Positions 15,927-26,111 of a DNA stretch of 64,000 nt are shown here, piece by piece. Positions within the stretch are counted from its first letter, which is position 1; the number at the start of each line of letters is the position of its first letter. A model generated the notes under the pieces. The model was given only the letters and a program-made list of their open reading frames with translations. It searched no databases and was not told the origin of the DNA. The stretch is from contig CALSTX010000012.1 in NCBI GenBank assembly GCA_943789375.1, positions 1 through 64,000 of the forward strand. Direction: 5' to 3'. The DNA is from an uncultured Opitutales bacterium. GTDB taxonomy: Bacteria; Verrucomicrobiota; Verrucomicrobiia; Opitutales; Seribacteraceae. Position numbers and translations under genes: made by a program.

Positions 15927-18082
15927 TTTAGTCCTGCCTGCCTTCTCAGAACCCACTCAAATCCGGCAGCTAAAAAAAGAACAGTAAAAAAGGGCCAAAG
16001 ATCCGCAAGGCTTGCCCGTTTCTGAAGAGTGGGAATGGATTCTGCAAAAGTGGGTATCCAATTATCATTCATCTCATTGATCGACAAAAATTGCCCTCCG
16101 GTTAATTTAGCAAGCATTTTCAACTCTCGCTCCGCATAGGATAAGTCTTTTGACTCTTCACCTGTCTCCGAAACCCGGACAAAAGATTCTGAATTTAATT
16201 CTTCCCCATCTGGAAACAGCAGGTTGTATTTGACCGCATATGCACCCGGTAACTTAGGACGAAAGGAACCACTATACTGTCCTGCTGTTGCACCTTGAGG
16301 ATAAAGTTGAATAGTTTTTGCAAAGCCATCGGGCCCTGCCACCTCAGCTTTTACCATGGCATCCATGGCAGGTTCAAAGTCGGCCCCCAAAGCTTCAACC
16401 TTAAGCATAGCATCAATTCCTCGAGGAAGAACATCTTCCCGTTCCTCTATTTTCAGGCGATCTTCCCCTCCCTCCCCCAGCCATTGGGTTAGGGTTTGCC
16501 AAAATTTCCGGAATTCTTTTGCCCCATTTTCATCACCAATCGCACGGCGCCAATCATCAGGAACTCCCCAATAAGCAGATTTTCCGGCACCATACGCTTG
16601 GACGGATAATACTGCTTTCCCATTGGCCTTGGATACGATAACTCCACGGGCTCCTTTATTCTGCTTACTGACGAAATAACCGGGGAGGCGATCTGGTATA
16701 AAGGGTTTCATTTTTTCAACCCGGTCCTTGGGGGTAAACAACGGTTGCTCGTAAACACGCAGGGAAAGGTTATCTTTTGCCAGTACTCTTTCTGCATTCT
16801 TTACTGGGAGTACACCCCCTAGTTGCTTCCGAGCATCTTTCAATTCTCCAAATGCCAACAACCCGCCCCCTCTTTTTTGCACAAAGTCTTTCAGCGATGA
16901 TACAACCGATGCATTTAATTCTGATAGACAGTCAAGGTCTAACAAAACTGTGTCAAATTCCATCCAATCGTTGGGGTTTTGAGGATAGCCAGGTTTCACC
17001 TTTTCGCCAAATGCATGGAAAACATTTTCTCCCAGTCTCACGATCGAACTCAGCTTAAACCTTTCTTCATTCCCCAAAGTTCTTTTAAGAAAAGGATACA
17101 ACGGGCGCACTTGATTGGATAGGTATAAGACGGAAAACTGCTCAGGTGGATTGATCACAACAAGGAGGGAATCTGTGTCATTTGAAGGATCCGAATCCCC
17201 CTCGGGCGTTGCCACCAGAAGGCGATATCTTTGGGGCCCGGCAAACTTAGGAATTAAAGGGGCAAAAGAAAAAACCTTGGATTCTCCTCCTTTTAAATCG
17301 ACTGCAGTCTCTTCAATAACTTGATCCCCCTTCACTAGCGAAACCAAAGCCTTTTGGTTTCCGGGAAATTTGTTCACAACTTCTGCCTGCAATAAAAGTT
17401 CCTCTTTGGCTACGGCCCGCGGTTTTCTATTGACGAAAGAAATACCCATATCTCCGCGGAGTATTTTTTTGCCCACGCCTATAACATTGATCGGAATACC
17501 CCTTGCCCGATATTCCTTCGCCACCTCCAGCACATCCCTGCCCTGATTATTTACACCGTCTGAAAACACAACGACTGACCCGAGCTCAAAATCCCCAACT
17601 TTTTGAGACAAACCTGAATGTAAGGCATCCCCAAGAGCAGTCTTCTTCCCAAGTTCAGGCACCTGCCAGGAGTTTCGGCTCAAACGGGAAACTTCACTAG
17701 AAAAACCGAAGCGATCAACTTTTCCATAGTTTGCACGCATTTGGTGGATCCATGCCTTTTCACGGTCCACAGTAAAGAAAGGGGCCACTTCAGAAATTCG
17801 CCGAGGTCCATTTTTTTCATCTTTCGCGTCCATACTCCCAGATAAATCTGAAAGAGCCAGAAGTCTCATCCTCGAGATGTCGGGTTCTTCCGTTGATAAA
17901 AAAGGCCGAACCAATAAAAGCAAAAATAGACCCGTAGTCAAAACCCGCAGTCCTACAAGTTTCCAAGCTAATCGAGGCAAAGTTGAACGGAAGAGAGCTT
18001 TTCCCTGAAACCACAAGGCAAGCCCAAACAAGACAGCTAAAAAAAGCAGTAAAAGAGGAGATGCAGGCCAATCAAAACCCAT
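15923..18082 (-). CDS. Membrane-anchored von Willebrand factor A protein (second vWA of the operon)
   Basis: A 719-residue protein with two N-terminal membrane segments (about residues 8-25 and 42-60) and one near the C-terminus. A vWA domain starts with a MIDAS DxSxS at Asp79-Ser81-Ser83, and a later segment about residues 370-470 looks like a glutamine-amidotransferase-like/Rossmann fold. The layout, with external domain between membrane helices, is that of the large vWA proteins found in MoxR operons. It begins 2 bp after the DUF4175-like gene. Metal-dependent protein binding is the expected activity; partners are not known. Confidence 0.85.
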   Translation of the reverse strand: MGFDWPASPLLLLFLAVLFGLALWFQGKALFRSTLPRLAWKLVGLRVLTTGLFLLLLVRPFLSTEEPDISRMRLLALSDLSGSMDAKDEKNGPRRISEVAPFFTVDREKAWIHQMRANYGKVDRFGFSSEVSRLSRNSWQVPELGKKTALGDALHSGLSQKVGDFELGSVVVFSDGVNNQGRDVLEVAKEYRARGIPINVIGVGKKILRGDMGISFVNRKPRAVAKEELLLQAEVVNKFPGNQKALVSLVKGDQVIEETAVDLKGGESKVFSFAPLIPKFAGPQRYRLLVATPEGDSDPSNDTDSLLVVINPPEQFSVLYLSNQVRPLYPFLKRTLGNEERFKLSSIVRLGENVFHAFGEKVKPGYPQNPNDWMEFDTVLLDLDCLSELNASVVSSLKDFVQKRGGGLLAFGELKDARKQLGGVLPVKNAERVLAKDNLSLRVYEQPLFTPKDRVEKMKPFIPDRLPGYFVSKQNKGARGVIVSKANGKAVLSVQAYGAGKSAYWGVPDDWRRAIGDENGAKEFRKFWQTLTQWLGEGGEDRLKIEEREDVLPRGIDAMLKVEALGADFEPAMDAMVKAEVAGPDGFAKTIQLYPQGATAGQYSGSFRPKLPGAYAVKYNLLFPDGEELNSESFVRVSETGEESKDLSYAERELKMLAKLTGGQFLSINEMNDNWIPTFAESIPTLQKRASLADLWPFFTVLFLAAGFEWVLRRQAGLK

Positions 18083-18084
18083 AA

Positions 18085-21000
18085 TTATTCTCCCTCAGCG
18101 ATACGCCGAAAATACTCTTCCACTTGCCTTTTATAACGGCTGGGCGCGGAGGTGGCAGATTGGTTCCTCCGCAGCAGGTTCTCCTTCGCTTCTTTCCAGA
18201 AAAATTGTTCAGCCAACTGAATAGCTTCCGAAAGAGCAGCTGATGCCATGGACTTGGATTGAGATGGGTCTTCACTAATCGCAACTTGTTCAAAGAATTG
18301 GGTAAGGTTGAGGAGTTTCTCATTCTTTTTTGCATTGGGCATAGAACCTAAAGCCTGGGCAATTTCTTTGGCACTCTCCTTCATTTCTTCAGATCCCATG
18401 CCGGGAAGATCGTCTTGCGCTTTCAGTAGGTTTTCAACCAACTCCTGAAGTTCTTGATTTCCGAGATTACGTAACTTATTTGCCACACCTTCAAGGCTTT
18501 CCTCTAAGTCTTCCAAATTTTCTGCTACCTTCCCCTCCTCTTTCTCTGCGGATGGGAAATTTTCATAAAGCAGGGAGTTTGATGCCCGCTTGCCCGAACG
18601 CTCCAAGCCATCATCTTTTGAATCTCGAGCACTTTCCAATAAGTCTTCCATTGCATTTTCATTAAATTTCCCTAGGGATCGAGCCATTTGGTCAATTTGT
18701 TCGAGGAGTTCACCCGCCGACTGGTTTAACTGATCTTGCTTGCCTTTAAGTTGATCCCCCTTGCCCGGACTTGCTCCTTGCGTTTCGGATTGTAATTCTC
18801 GCTGACTTTCCGCCAGACCACCAGCTCCCTTACTGAGTTGATCCACCATACTACCCGCGAGAGCAGCCATTTTGGACTGTAGTTCTGAAATAGCACTTCC
18901 CATTGCTTCTTCCGCAAGCTCGCCATGAGGCTGAGCTTCTCGGGGTTCATCTCTTCGCAGGTCACCGGCGGCTTCCTTCATTTCTCTGCCTGCCTGTTTT
19001 AGCTTTGCCACGTCTCCCAACTTTCCAGTTCGCTCATACCACTCATCTTCTAGACCTGAAAGATCTCTTCGAATATCTTCTTGTGCCAAGGCAGATTTTT
19101 GGTTGGGAGCACCCTGAGTACCCTGCCCTGCAGCCCGGCCAATTTCTCTATTAAGCTCACGCTGGCGGTCTTCTAAATCTTGTAACTTATTTAAATCATC
19201 CGCCATACGGCTGAGTTGCTCTGATTGGCTCTCGGGCTCCTCTTCACTTTCTTTTGGCTCTTCGCTTTCACCAGTAGATTCGCTGGGCTTTCCCGACTTT
19301 CCCTTTTGCTTTTTCTTATTCATCTTCTGAAGCAATGCATATAGCTGAACAAGTTTCCTCAAGGTTTTCTCGGAAGGCTCTAAAGAATCTTCCAGCATGA
19401 TATCGCCTGCAAAAATTTCTGTTTGTTCAATGTGGTAAGTGGCTTCGTTTAGTAATTCCCCCAAATCAATCCCATCGACAATAGGAAACATACCTTCATT
19501 CTCATCAAAAACTTTCGTCATTTCGTGTTTTAAGCTCAAGGCATCATTGGCGATGTCGAGAGATAGCTTTTCAGTCGCAAGGTCATTATCCTCGAGTAAT
19601 CCATCATAAGAATCCCGAATGATTTTCTTGGTCTTATTTATAAAATCCCGGATGGGAATTTCTTTGGTATCTGACATTCCTTCACCCTCCCCTTCGGAAT
19701 CCGTGGAATTTCCCTCTGGGGGCAACACTTCAATGAAATAAATTTCCGAGCGAGCAAGTTGCCCTTCCGGTTCCTTATTATCCATGGCAAGAGCCATGTA
19801 GGTTATCACATCCCCAATGGCCAAGGGATGGTCATTGAGGTCGAAGACATAAGTTTGGGCTTTTTCTGGCTCTACAGGTTCAACAAATATTGTTTCCTCT
19901 ATTTTTTCTCCTGCATGGGAAATATGAATCCTTACATCCGCAACTCCATGGTCATCGGATGCATACACTTCAACAAGAAATTGGGCATCAGCTGGAAGTT
20001 GCAGATCTTTGGCAGGCTCAGTGATTTCCACGATGGGCGGATCATCAGGTATGGGAGAAAAACTTACAGGCTCACAGAAGACATGGGGCCGATTTGGTTT
20101 ATCTCTGTCCGCTAGCACGAGTTGGCCCTTCCACTCAGAATCCAAGGTAAAAGAAAACCGAAAGATACCGTCAACTCCCTGTTCCAGGCTCTGATTGGTA
20201 TCTTTACCATAAAGGGTGGCACTGACATTCCTAGGCAAATCGCCTACTTCAAGGGCAAGTTCTATCGAGCTTCCTTCCGGGGCTCGGATGTAGCCATACC
20301 CCTCATGATAAAAATTACTCTGCTTCAAATATGAAGGGGGCTGAATATTCCAGGAAATACTTTTAACAGATGGTGGATCATAAGGTGCTAATTTATTCCA
20401 GTCACTTGTAAGACTTGGCGTAACAACACGATATTCAAAAGGTTCGGTTAAGGAAGGAACTACAAACTCAAATCTGCCTAGAATCGGAGTGACCAACATT
20501 TCCATCCGAGGAATGCCCGAACCCTTCTCAATAAATTCTATAAATGCTTGCTTCTGCCCACGGTGGCCTCTTGTAATATCAGCAAAAACTGAAATATCAG
20601 CTCCACGAGTAAATTCCCCAGAAGCTTCGAAAACTTCATCTAGGTTTGAGCCAGATCTGGCAGTAAAAAGACTCAGGCCCGGCTCATCAGAGTGAGCATC
20701 CAACGCTTTACGCACCGGGCTTGTCCCTGCACTCCAAACTGTCAAAACAAAGCCACAGATAACGCCCACCAGTAATGAACCCCAAAATCGCCCACCAGGC
20801 CGGGTGCCCTGCCCCCAAGCGACAGAGGAGATCCTTGAGTTGGTGGAATCGACAACCCTTTGCTCCATGAATGTGAGTGCTTGCCTCTTGGCTTTTTCTT
20901 CCAACTCAACAGCACAATTTAAGGAATCCATTAAGGCAGGGTTGGCACGTTCGACATCTTGGGCAATTTGGGAGGCTTTGGGGGCCTGCTTCCAAAAATA

Positions 21001-21216
21001 AACAAAGCAAATGGCTAAAGTCAGGGCAGAAAGCCCAACTAATAGGTATAACCACCCTCCAGCTTCGGTTTCTAAAATGGGGAAGAAGCGGTCGTATAAA
21101 TCGACGAAGAAAACGAGCAAGGGCCAAACCAGTAACCCGATGGTCAAGGCGAGGATACTTCTGGAATAAAGAAAGACCCGAGCTTCATACTTCAGTTTTT
21201 TTATGAACTCAGGCAT
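18085..21216 (-). CDS. Large DUF4175-like membrane protein with Glu/Gln-rich coiled coil
   Basis: A 1043-residue protein with hydrophobic segments near residues 20-38, 54-74 and 148-166, a beta-rich middle portion and a charged C-terminal half from about residue 500 with long helical stretches rich in Glu, Gln, Lys and Ser (EESEEEPESQSEQLSRMADDL-like). The arrangement resembles DUF4175 family proteins of MoxR operons. The start overlaps the end of the BatA-type gene by eight bases. It could be the structural backbone linking the two vWA proteins in the membrane; this is inference from operon position. Confidence 0.8.
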   Translation of the reverse strand: MPEFIKKLKYEARVFLYSRSILALTIGLLVWPLLVFFVDLYDRFFPILETEAGGWLYLLVGLSALTLAICFVYFWKQAPKASQIAQDVERANPALMDSLNCAVELEEKAKRQALTFMEQRVVDSTNSRISSVAWGQGTRPGGRFWGSLLVGVICGFVLTVWSAGTSPVRKALDAHSDEPGLSLFTARSGSNLDEVFEASGEFTRGADISVFADITRGHRGQKQAFIEFIEKGSGIPRMEMLVTPILGRFEFVVPSLTEPFEYRVVTPSLTSDWNKLAPYDPPSVKSISWNIQPPSYLKQSNFYHEGYGYIRAPEGSSIELALEVGDLPRNVSATLYGKDTNQSLEQGVDGIFRFSFTLDSEWKGQLVLADRDKPNRPHVFCEPVSFSPIPDDPPIVEITEPAKDLQLPADAQFLVEVYASDDHGVADVRIHISHAGEKIEETIFVEPVEPEKAQTYVFDLNDHPLAIGDVITYMALAMDNKEPEGQLARSEIYFIEVLPPEGNSTDSEGEGEGMSDTKEIPIRDFINKTKKIIRDSYDGLLEDNDLATEKLSLDIANDALSLKHEMTKVFDENEGMFPIVDGIDLGELLNEATYHIEQTEIFAGDIMLEDSLEPSEKTLRKLVQLYALLQKMNKKKQKGKSGKPSESTGESEEPKESEEEPESQSEQLSRMADDLNKLQDLEDRQRELNREIGRAAGQGTQGAPNQKSALAQEDIRRDLSGLEDEWYERTGKLGDVAKLKQAGREMKEAAGDLRRDEPREAQPHGELAEEAMGSAISELQSKMAALAGSMVDQLSKGAGGLAESQRELQSETQGASPGKGDQLKGKQDQLNQSAGELLEQIDQMARSLGKFNENAMEDLLESARDSKDDGLERSGKRASNSLLYENFPSAEKEEGKVAENLEDLEESLEGVANKLRNLGNQELQELVENLLKAQDDLPGMGSEEMKESAKEIAQALGSMPNAKKNEKLLNLTQFFEQVAISEDPSQSKSMASAALSEAIQLAEQFFWKEAKENLLRRNQSATSAPSRYKRQVEEYFRRIAEGE

Positions 21217-23209
21217 TTAGCTTATCTTCTTCCACAAGGGTTTTTAATTTTGGTCGGCACCAAATCATTTCTACAATCAAGAGAATCGATGTAGCGATGG
21301 CAAACCACAACCAAAGGGAAAGCCGGTTCTCCATACTGGAATCACCGCTCCTATCTGCTAGCTGCCCCCTTGCATTTTCTTTGCCACCAAGGGCCAGGTC
21401 TACTTCTGCAGAGGTGCTCACTTCTGGTGAAGATTCAGCCAATGAAGGAACGACCTCAATCCATTGGTCTTCAAATCGAAAAGTACCTGGCTGCTCTGCC
21501 CGAAAGACTTCAGAGCCAGTCCATGCATCTCCCGGTTCCAAGATAGGCCAAGCCCGTGAGGTTGATTCCATTCTTCCTTTTTTCACCATCTCCATAAGTA
21601 AGGGAAGGAAAGAATTACGCAGAGGTAGATCTGTCCAGCTTGGGCTTACCCGGAAAGGTAAAAATACAAGCCGTCCGCCACTCTCATATTCCCTGACTAC
21701 TGCCAATGCATAACCGTTCCGGTCCCGCAAGGGAACTCTCAAGGTGCTCTTGATCTTTTTTAAAACCCCAAACCGTTGAAAAGATGTGAGGTAAAGATCA
21801 CGAGCAGAAGTACCGGAAAACAACTGACTTAAAGGGCTATCCTGAGCAAGTGCAGCAATTCGAAAAACCTCTCCAGACCTGGAAGCTGCTCCCGCAACTT
21901 TGGAGAAGCTAAAGTCCATTAACTTGGATTTGTTAATTATCGAAATAGAAGCAGAAAAAGGTTCGCTTGGGGTCATTAGGCAAACTCCTCCAGCCTCTAA
22001 AAAAGGAATCAAACCTGCAGCCAATGCTTCCTTTTCAAACCAGTCTCCGACACCCAAAGCAAATAAAAGTTCCAAGTCCGAGGAAGCATCTCCCATTCTT
22101 TTCTCATCAGCAATATCTTGGCTCGACTCCCAACGATTCCAGCCACTGTCACCGGAACTAAGGACCGCGGTCTCAAGGAAGTCCCGTTCCTGCTTGGTGT
22201 CTTTTTGATTTTCATTCCCTATCCAAAACCCAAATCTCCGAGGTGGTGGAGCTTTCAGCCACAAGCTTCTTTCATTATCGAGGGCGTAATCATCTTTAGA
22301 CTCTAACCTAACTGAGGCTTTGGAAAAATCTCCCGCGGGTAAAATAAACTGTGCCTGAGCAGAACCCAGAGGATTAAGTTTCAGGTTTTGCTTCTCTCTT
22401 ATTGCTCCTCCTGCCGATAATGAGAGTTCCAGGCTTTGTGGAGAATCATCCCAATTCCGCACAACTACCCAGACTCGAATATTGCCTGAACCTACAGGTA
22501 CTGCTTTCGCTTCCACAATTCCCTGATTTTTGGTCCGCCCACCAATCTCCTCTCCAGCACCAACTTGTAAAAGTTCAAAATTTATGCCGTCTGATATAAG
22601 GTCTCGATATACCGCTTGCCAGTCACTGCTTTGAAAATCACTGATGATCACAACTTTTTTGGAAAGCGCTCCCTCGGAAAAAAGTTCGGGTACACGGTCA
22701 AGGAACACTTGGGCATTCCCCTTGCGCCAATCATGCCCCAGGCCTTCAATAGCATCAGCTAAAGTCTCCATCTCAGCACCGACTTTTACCTGTTGCAAAA
22801 CATCAGCTCCAAATGAAACAAGTCCGAATTCAGAATCTTCGGTACTCAATAGTTCCTGAGCTCTCATTTTGGCTTCCCGTAATCCATTCCAACCTTCCAT
22901 GCTGGGGCTTACATCGATTGCAATCACCGTTTGATTTCCTTGGTCACGGGAAGAAGATACACGGGGGTCTTGCCAATAAGGATCAGCTAATAAAAGAGTG
23001 ATAAATAAAAAGAGCAAAATCCTCAGTAAGAGGAGAAGCAAATCGGATGGAGTTTTACGACCCGTTCGGGGAATGCTTGAAGGCTGGATAAAACGCAAAG
23101 AGGGAAAGGCATGCTTCTTGGTTACTGTTTGATAAGCCATGTGAGCAAAGATGGGAAGACCAATAGCCAACCCTGTCCACAATGCAGCAGGTTGCCCGAA
23201 CTCAATCAT
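21209..23209 (-). CDS. BatA-type membrane protein with von Willebrand factor A domain
   Basis: A 666-residue protein whose first 80 residues form the BatA N-terminal module: a first hydrophobic segment, the phrase HAFPSLRFIQPS, and a second hydrophobic segment ending in LLLADPYWQ. The vWA MIDAS DxSxS is Asp99-Ser101-Ser103 (IDVSPSMEG). A further membrane segment lies near the C-terminus. This is the usual third gene of MoxR-DUF58-BatA operons linked in other bacteria to stress tolerance or protein maturation. It follows the DUF58 gene by 15 bp. Confidence 0.9.
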   Translation of the reverse strand: MIEFGQPAALWTGLAIGLPIFAHMAYQTVTKKHAFPSLRFIQPSSIPRTGRKTPSDLLLLLLRILLFLFITLLLADPYWQDPRVSSSRDQGNQTVIAIDVSPSMEGWNGLREAKMRAQELLSTEDSEFGLVSFGADVLQQVKVGAEMETLADAIEGLGHDWRKGNAQVFLDRVPELFSEGALSKKVVIISDFQSSDWQAVYRDLISDGINFELLQVGAGEEIGGRTKNQGIVEAKAVPVGSGNIRVWVVVRNWDDSPQSLELSLSAGGAIREKQNLKLNPLGSAQAQFILPAGDFSKASVRLESKDDYALDNERSLWLKAPPPRRFGFWIGNENQKDTKQERDFLETAVLSSGDSGWNRWESSQDIADEKRMGDASSDLELLFALGVGDWFEKEALAAGLIPFLEAGGVCLMTPSEPFSASISIINKSKLMDFSFSKVAGAASRSGEVFRIAALAQDSPLSQLFSGTSARDLYLTSFQRFGVLKKIKSTLRVPLRDRNGYALAVVREYESGGRLVFLPFRVSPSWTDLPLRNSFLPLLMEMVKKGRMESTSRAWPILEPGDAWTGSEVFRAEQPGTFRFEDQWIEVVPSLAESSPEVSTSAEVDLALGGKENARGQLADRSGDSSMENRLSLWLWFAIATSILLIVEMIWCRPKLKTLVEEDKLNA

Positions 23210-23224
23210 TTTGGCTTTCGTACC

Positions 23225-24133
23225 TCATCGCTTTGATCGATTTCTCACACCTAGAAAGCGGCGCAGAGCGTGGCCCAAGTCTTGATTACTTTGAAAACTT
23301 TCAAATTCAGCAGAAATTAAACTCATATTATTTTTCAACCGGTCCAGGAAGCGATTCATATTCAGCCGGTAGTCTGCCCGGATAGCAGATGGGGATGTGG
23401 AGATTTCAAGAATCCCTTCCATTTCTGTAAACCGCAAAGCCTCCTCCGGTGGTAAATCAAGCTCATCCGGGTCTAAGACCTGTAAGCATAAAGACTCGTA
23501 GTGCGAGGAAAGAGAAAATCGTAACCTTTCACTTAGGGTATCTTCTGCTTCCAAAAAATCAGACAAAAACACAACCATCGACCGCCCCGGTAATACCGAT
23601 GCGAGTTGGTCCCAGGCCCGTTCATGCTGACTGGTCCCTTTGGGCTCGAGCGAAGAAATCCCAGCTATTACTCGCTGAAGGTGCCCGCTTCCAGTAGCAG
23701 GACGAATCCATTGCTGCGTCTCGTCCCCGTATCCAAATAATCCAACCTGATCCCCTTGCCTGCTGGCAAGATAAGCAAAGCAAGCGGCCAACATGGATGC
23801 ATACTTCAATTTTGAACAGGCTCCGCGTGGGCTTTTGTACCCCATCGATGCACTCGCATCCAATACAATAAAAACGGTAAAGTTTGTATCTTCCTGAAAT
23901 GTCTTGGCAACCAACTCATCTCGCTTGGCAAAAACTTTCCAATCAACCACCTTCATATCCTCTCCCGGTTCATAGGAACGATACTGAAAAAACTCATTCC
24001 CCCGGCCCTGTCTCAAACTTCGGTGCATACCTGGCATCGCTCCTTCCACCACCACTCGGGCAAGTAGAGAGAGGTCATTTATACGATTCAGATGAACCGG
24101 ATCGAGTAGCGACTCTTCCGCGGTTGTGGACAC
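23225..24133 (-). CDS. DUF58 domain protein (vWA-like), MoxR partner
   Basis: A 302-residue soluble protein with the DUF58 signature YEPGEDMKVVDWKVFAKRDE (about residues 55-74) and a vWA-like MIDAS DxSxS at Asp92-Ser94-Ser96. The start is GTG, 9 bp after the moxR stop. DUF58 proteins are regularly encoded next to MoxR ATPases and are thought to be adaptor or substrate-handling partners. No membrane segment is seen. Confidence 0.92.
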   Translation of the reverse strand: MSTTAEESLLDPVHLNRINDLSLLARVVVEGAMPGMHRSLRQGRGNEFFQYRSYEPGEDMKVVDWKVFAKRDELVAKTFQEDTNFTVFIVLDASASMGYKSPRGACSKLKYASMLAACFAYLASRQGDQVGLFGYGDETQQWIRPATGSGHLQRVIAGISSLEPKGTSQHERAWDQLASVLPGRSMVVFLSDFLEAEDTLSERLRFSLSSHYESLCLQVLDPDELDLPPEEALRFTEMEGILEISTSPSAIRADYRLNMNRFLDRLKNNMSLISAEFESFQSNQDLGHALRRFLGVRNRSKR

Positions 24134-24142
24134 GTTATCCGC

Positions 24143-25138
24143 TTAGGCTGTTACAGTTTCGAGCAAATGGGCGATAATGTCATCGGAGCCCAAACCTTCG
24201 GATTCAGCGAAAAAACTGGGCAAAATACGGTGACGCAAAGCAGACTTAGCCAAGAATTTCACATCTTCACCAGAAGCATTAGGGCGACCATCTAATAAAG
24301 CCCGGGCTTTTGCGGCAAGGATGAGGGCTTGTGCACCCCGCGAGCCAGCTCCCCATCGAACCCGCTTGCGAGTCCACTCATCACAAGCTTCCACATCTGG
24401 TCTGGATGCAGAAGTTAATCGAACCGCATACGATACCACAGTTTCGGGTACTGGTAATTGCCTGGTTAGATCCTGCAATGCTTCGATGTCATCTCCTGAT
24501 AGCACGGGTTGAGGATTGAGCCGCTCCACACCCGTAGTCTCCCCGACCATTCTGATTTCATCTTCTTCAGACAAATATTGAATGACCGGATTGAGTAGGA
24601 AACGATCCAATTGAGCTTCGGGTAAAGGATATGTACCCTCAAGTTCAATAGGGTTCTGCGTAGCTAACACAAAAAAGGGAGCATCCAAGGGACGAGTTTG
24701 ACCAGACACCGTAACCTGCCTCTCTTCCATAGCTTCAAGCAGGGCAGCCTGGGTTTTTGGGGGGGTTCGATTAATTTCGTCAGCAAGTACGATATTGGAA
24801 AAGATGGGACCTGGAGCAAAACGAAAACTTTTTCGACCAGTGGATGGGTCTTCGTCCACCACCTCGGATCCTACAACATCCGCTGGCATTAAATCTGGAG
24901 TAAATTGGATTCGCTTAAAATCTAGACTCAAACACTTAGATATCGTTTTCACCAGCAGGGTCTTGCCTAAACCCGGAATTCCGGTGAGCAAACAATGACC
25001 ACGTGCAAGAAGCGTAATCAGTAACTCAGTAATAACCTTGTCCTGCCCGATGATTCCCTTGCGAATTTCCCCCAACAAGAGATCGCGCGTTTCGTTCATG
25101 CGCCCCAAGGCGTCTTCAGCTTTTTCTTGAGTAATCAT
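24143..25138 (-). CDS. moxR: MoxR family AAA+ ATPase, first gene of a nine-gene operon
   Basis: A 331-residue AAA_3-type ATPase. Walker A is GIPGLGKT at 53-60, Walker B ends in Asp120-Glu121, and sensor 1 is LATQNP followed by the EGTYPLPEAQLDRF block. MoxR ATPases act as chaperone-like engines that help insert metals or mature partner complexes with vWA proteins. It heads a run of nine same-strand genes down to 12131 with junctions between an eight-base overlap and a 27-bp gap. The 98 bp upstream likely hold the promoter, but I cannot point to clear boxes. Confidence 0.95.
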   Translation of the reverse strand: MITQEKAEDALGRMNETRDLLLGEIRKGIIGQDKVITELLITLLARGHCLLTGIPGLGKTLLVKTISKCLSLDFKRIQFTPDLMPADVVGSEVVDEDPSTGRKSFRFAPGPIFSNIVLADEINRTPPKTQAALLEAMEERQVTVSGQTRPLDAPFFVLATQNPIELEGTYPLPEAQLDRFLLNPVIQYLSEEDEIRMVGETTGVERLNPQPVLSGDDIEALQDLTRQLPVPETVVSYAVRLTSASRPDVEACDEWTRKRVRWGAGSRGAQALILAAKARALLDGRPNASGEDVKFLAKSALRHRILPSFFAESEGLGSDDIIAHLLETVTA

Positions 25139-25236
25139 ATATGTATATCTTTATGTATCGAATCCGTGATGCGGGCAAACTTCACTTGCGCCATATTTCC
25201 TTCAATCGGACAAACCAAAAAGGGAAACCTCAGTAT

Positions 25237-26106
25237 TTAATTCTGCTCGGTAATCGCCTGCAATCTCTCCCACTCAGTCACAAACTTCTGAAGATGGATT
25301 TTGCCGTTTTCTATTTCAGATTGTAAAAGAGAACGAACTAATTCCTGTTCAGCCTGATACTGGTCAGTGTTTAACAAGCCTGAAAAGTGCGCAACCCGGG
25401 CCCAAAGGAGATGGGTGGTAAACGCATCAAATTCATTGTAAGCCACAATTTCATCAAGCTTACCAGTTAGCCACATTTCAGCGACAGAATCACCACTCAC
25501 ATCGATTTTACCGGGAATTCCGCTCAAAGTAGCCGCTTGATGGAGGGATGGCCGATCGCGATATTGTCCCATGGCATCGGCAAGATCGACATTGTACTCC
25601 GAATTACGGGCATCAAAATAATCAACACCTTCCCAGGGCTTCGCAGGTCTTTCTGAAAACCCGGCCCCTGGTAGACCATGAACGATCGCCCGTTGAACAA
25701 TAATGGGTACATCAGCCTGGGCAGAATTATATCCTACAAGTTGAGGCTTTCGGCGCCCCACAGCGTTCATAAAGCTGGTAAGAATGACTTTTTCTGTAGA
25801 CTTGACTGGATCGCTTGGATCAACGGGTAAAGATACAAGCTTAAGGCTGGCTCTCCCTCCCGGTAGTCCTTCTCTAAGAATTCCTGCCAACGATACAATT
25901 CTGCACAAAATTGTTTTGAGGTACGGTTGGAAATCTGCAGGGTCACTATCTTTCCTGGCTCCTGCCCACAGCGCCTCAAACGCGGCACGAGCATTATCTC
26001 CGGGCCCTGTAGAAGCATCAACACCATGAAGGATTTCTCCAGATTTGGGGTCTGGTATCCATTCCACATCGAAGGAAAAGACATTATCTGCAAGGGTCTT
26101 GAGCAT
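25237..26106 (-). CDS. PolB-like 3'-5' exonuclease (DNA_pol_B_exo2 type)
   Basis: A 289-residue DEDD-fold nuclease. The first metal motif DxE is FDVEWIPD (Asp13, Glu15); LVGYNSAQADVPII supplies the second motif (N-x-x-x-D) and AYNEFDAFTTHLLW the third. This matches the predicted PolB-associated exonuclease family (PF10108). It starts 5 bp after the methionine aminopeptidase gene, so the pair should share a transcript. A role in DNA repair or RNA trimming is plausible; no polymerase domain is attached. Confidence 0.82.
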   Translation of the reverse strand: MLKTLADNVFSFDVEWIPDPKSGEILHGVDASTGPGDNARAAFEALWAGARKDSDPADFQPYLKTILCRIVSLAGILREGLPGGRASLKLVSLPVDPSDPVKSTEKVILTSFMNAVGRRKPQLVGYNSAQADVPIIVQRAIVHGLPGAGFSERPAKPWEGVDYFDARNSEYNVDLADAMGQYRDRPSLHQAATLSGIPGKIDVSGDSVAEMWLTGKLDEIVAYNEFDAFTTHLLWARVAHFSGLLNTDQYQAEQELVRSLLQSEIENGKIHLQKFVTEWERLQAITEQN

Positions 26107-26111
26107 GCTGA

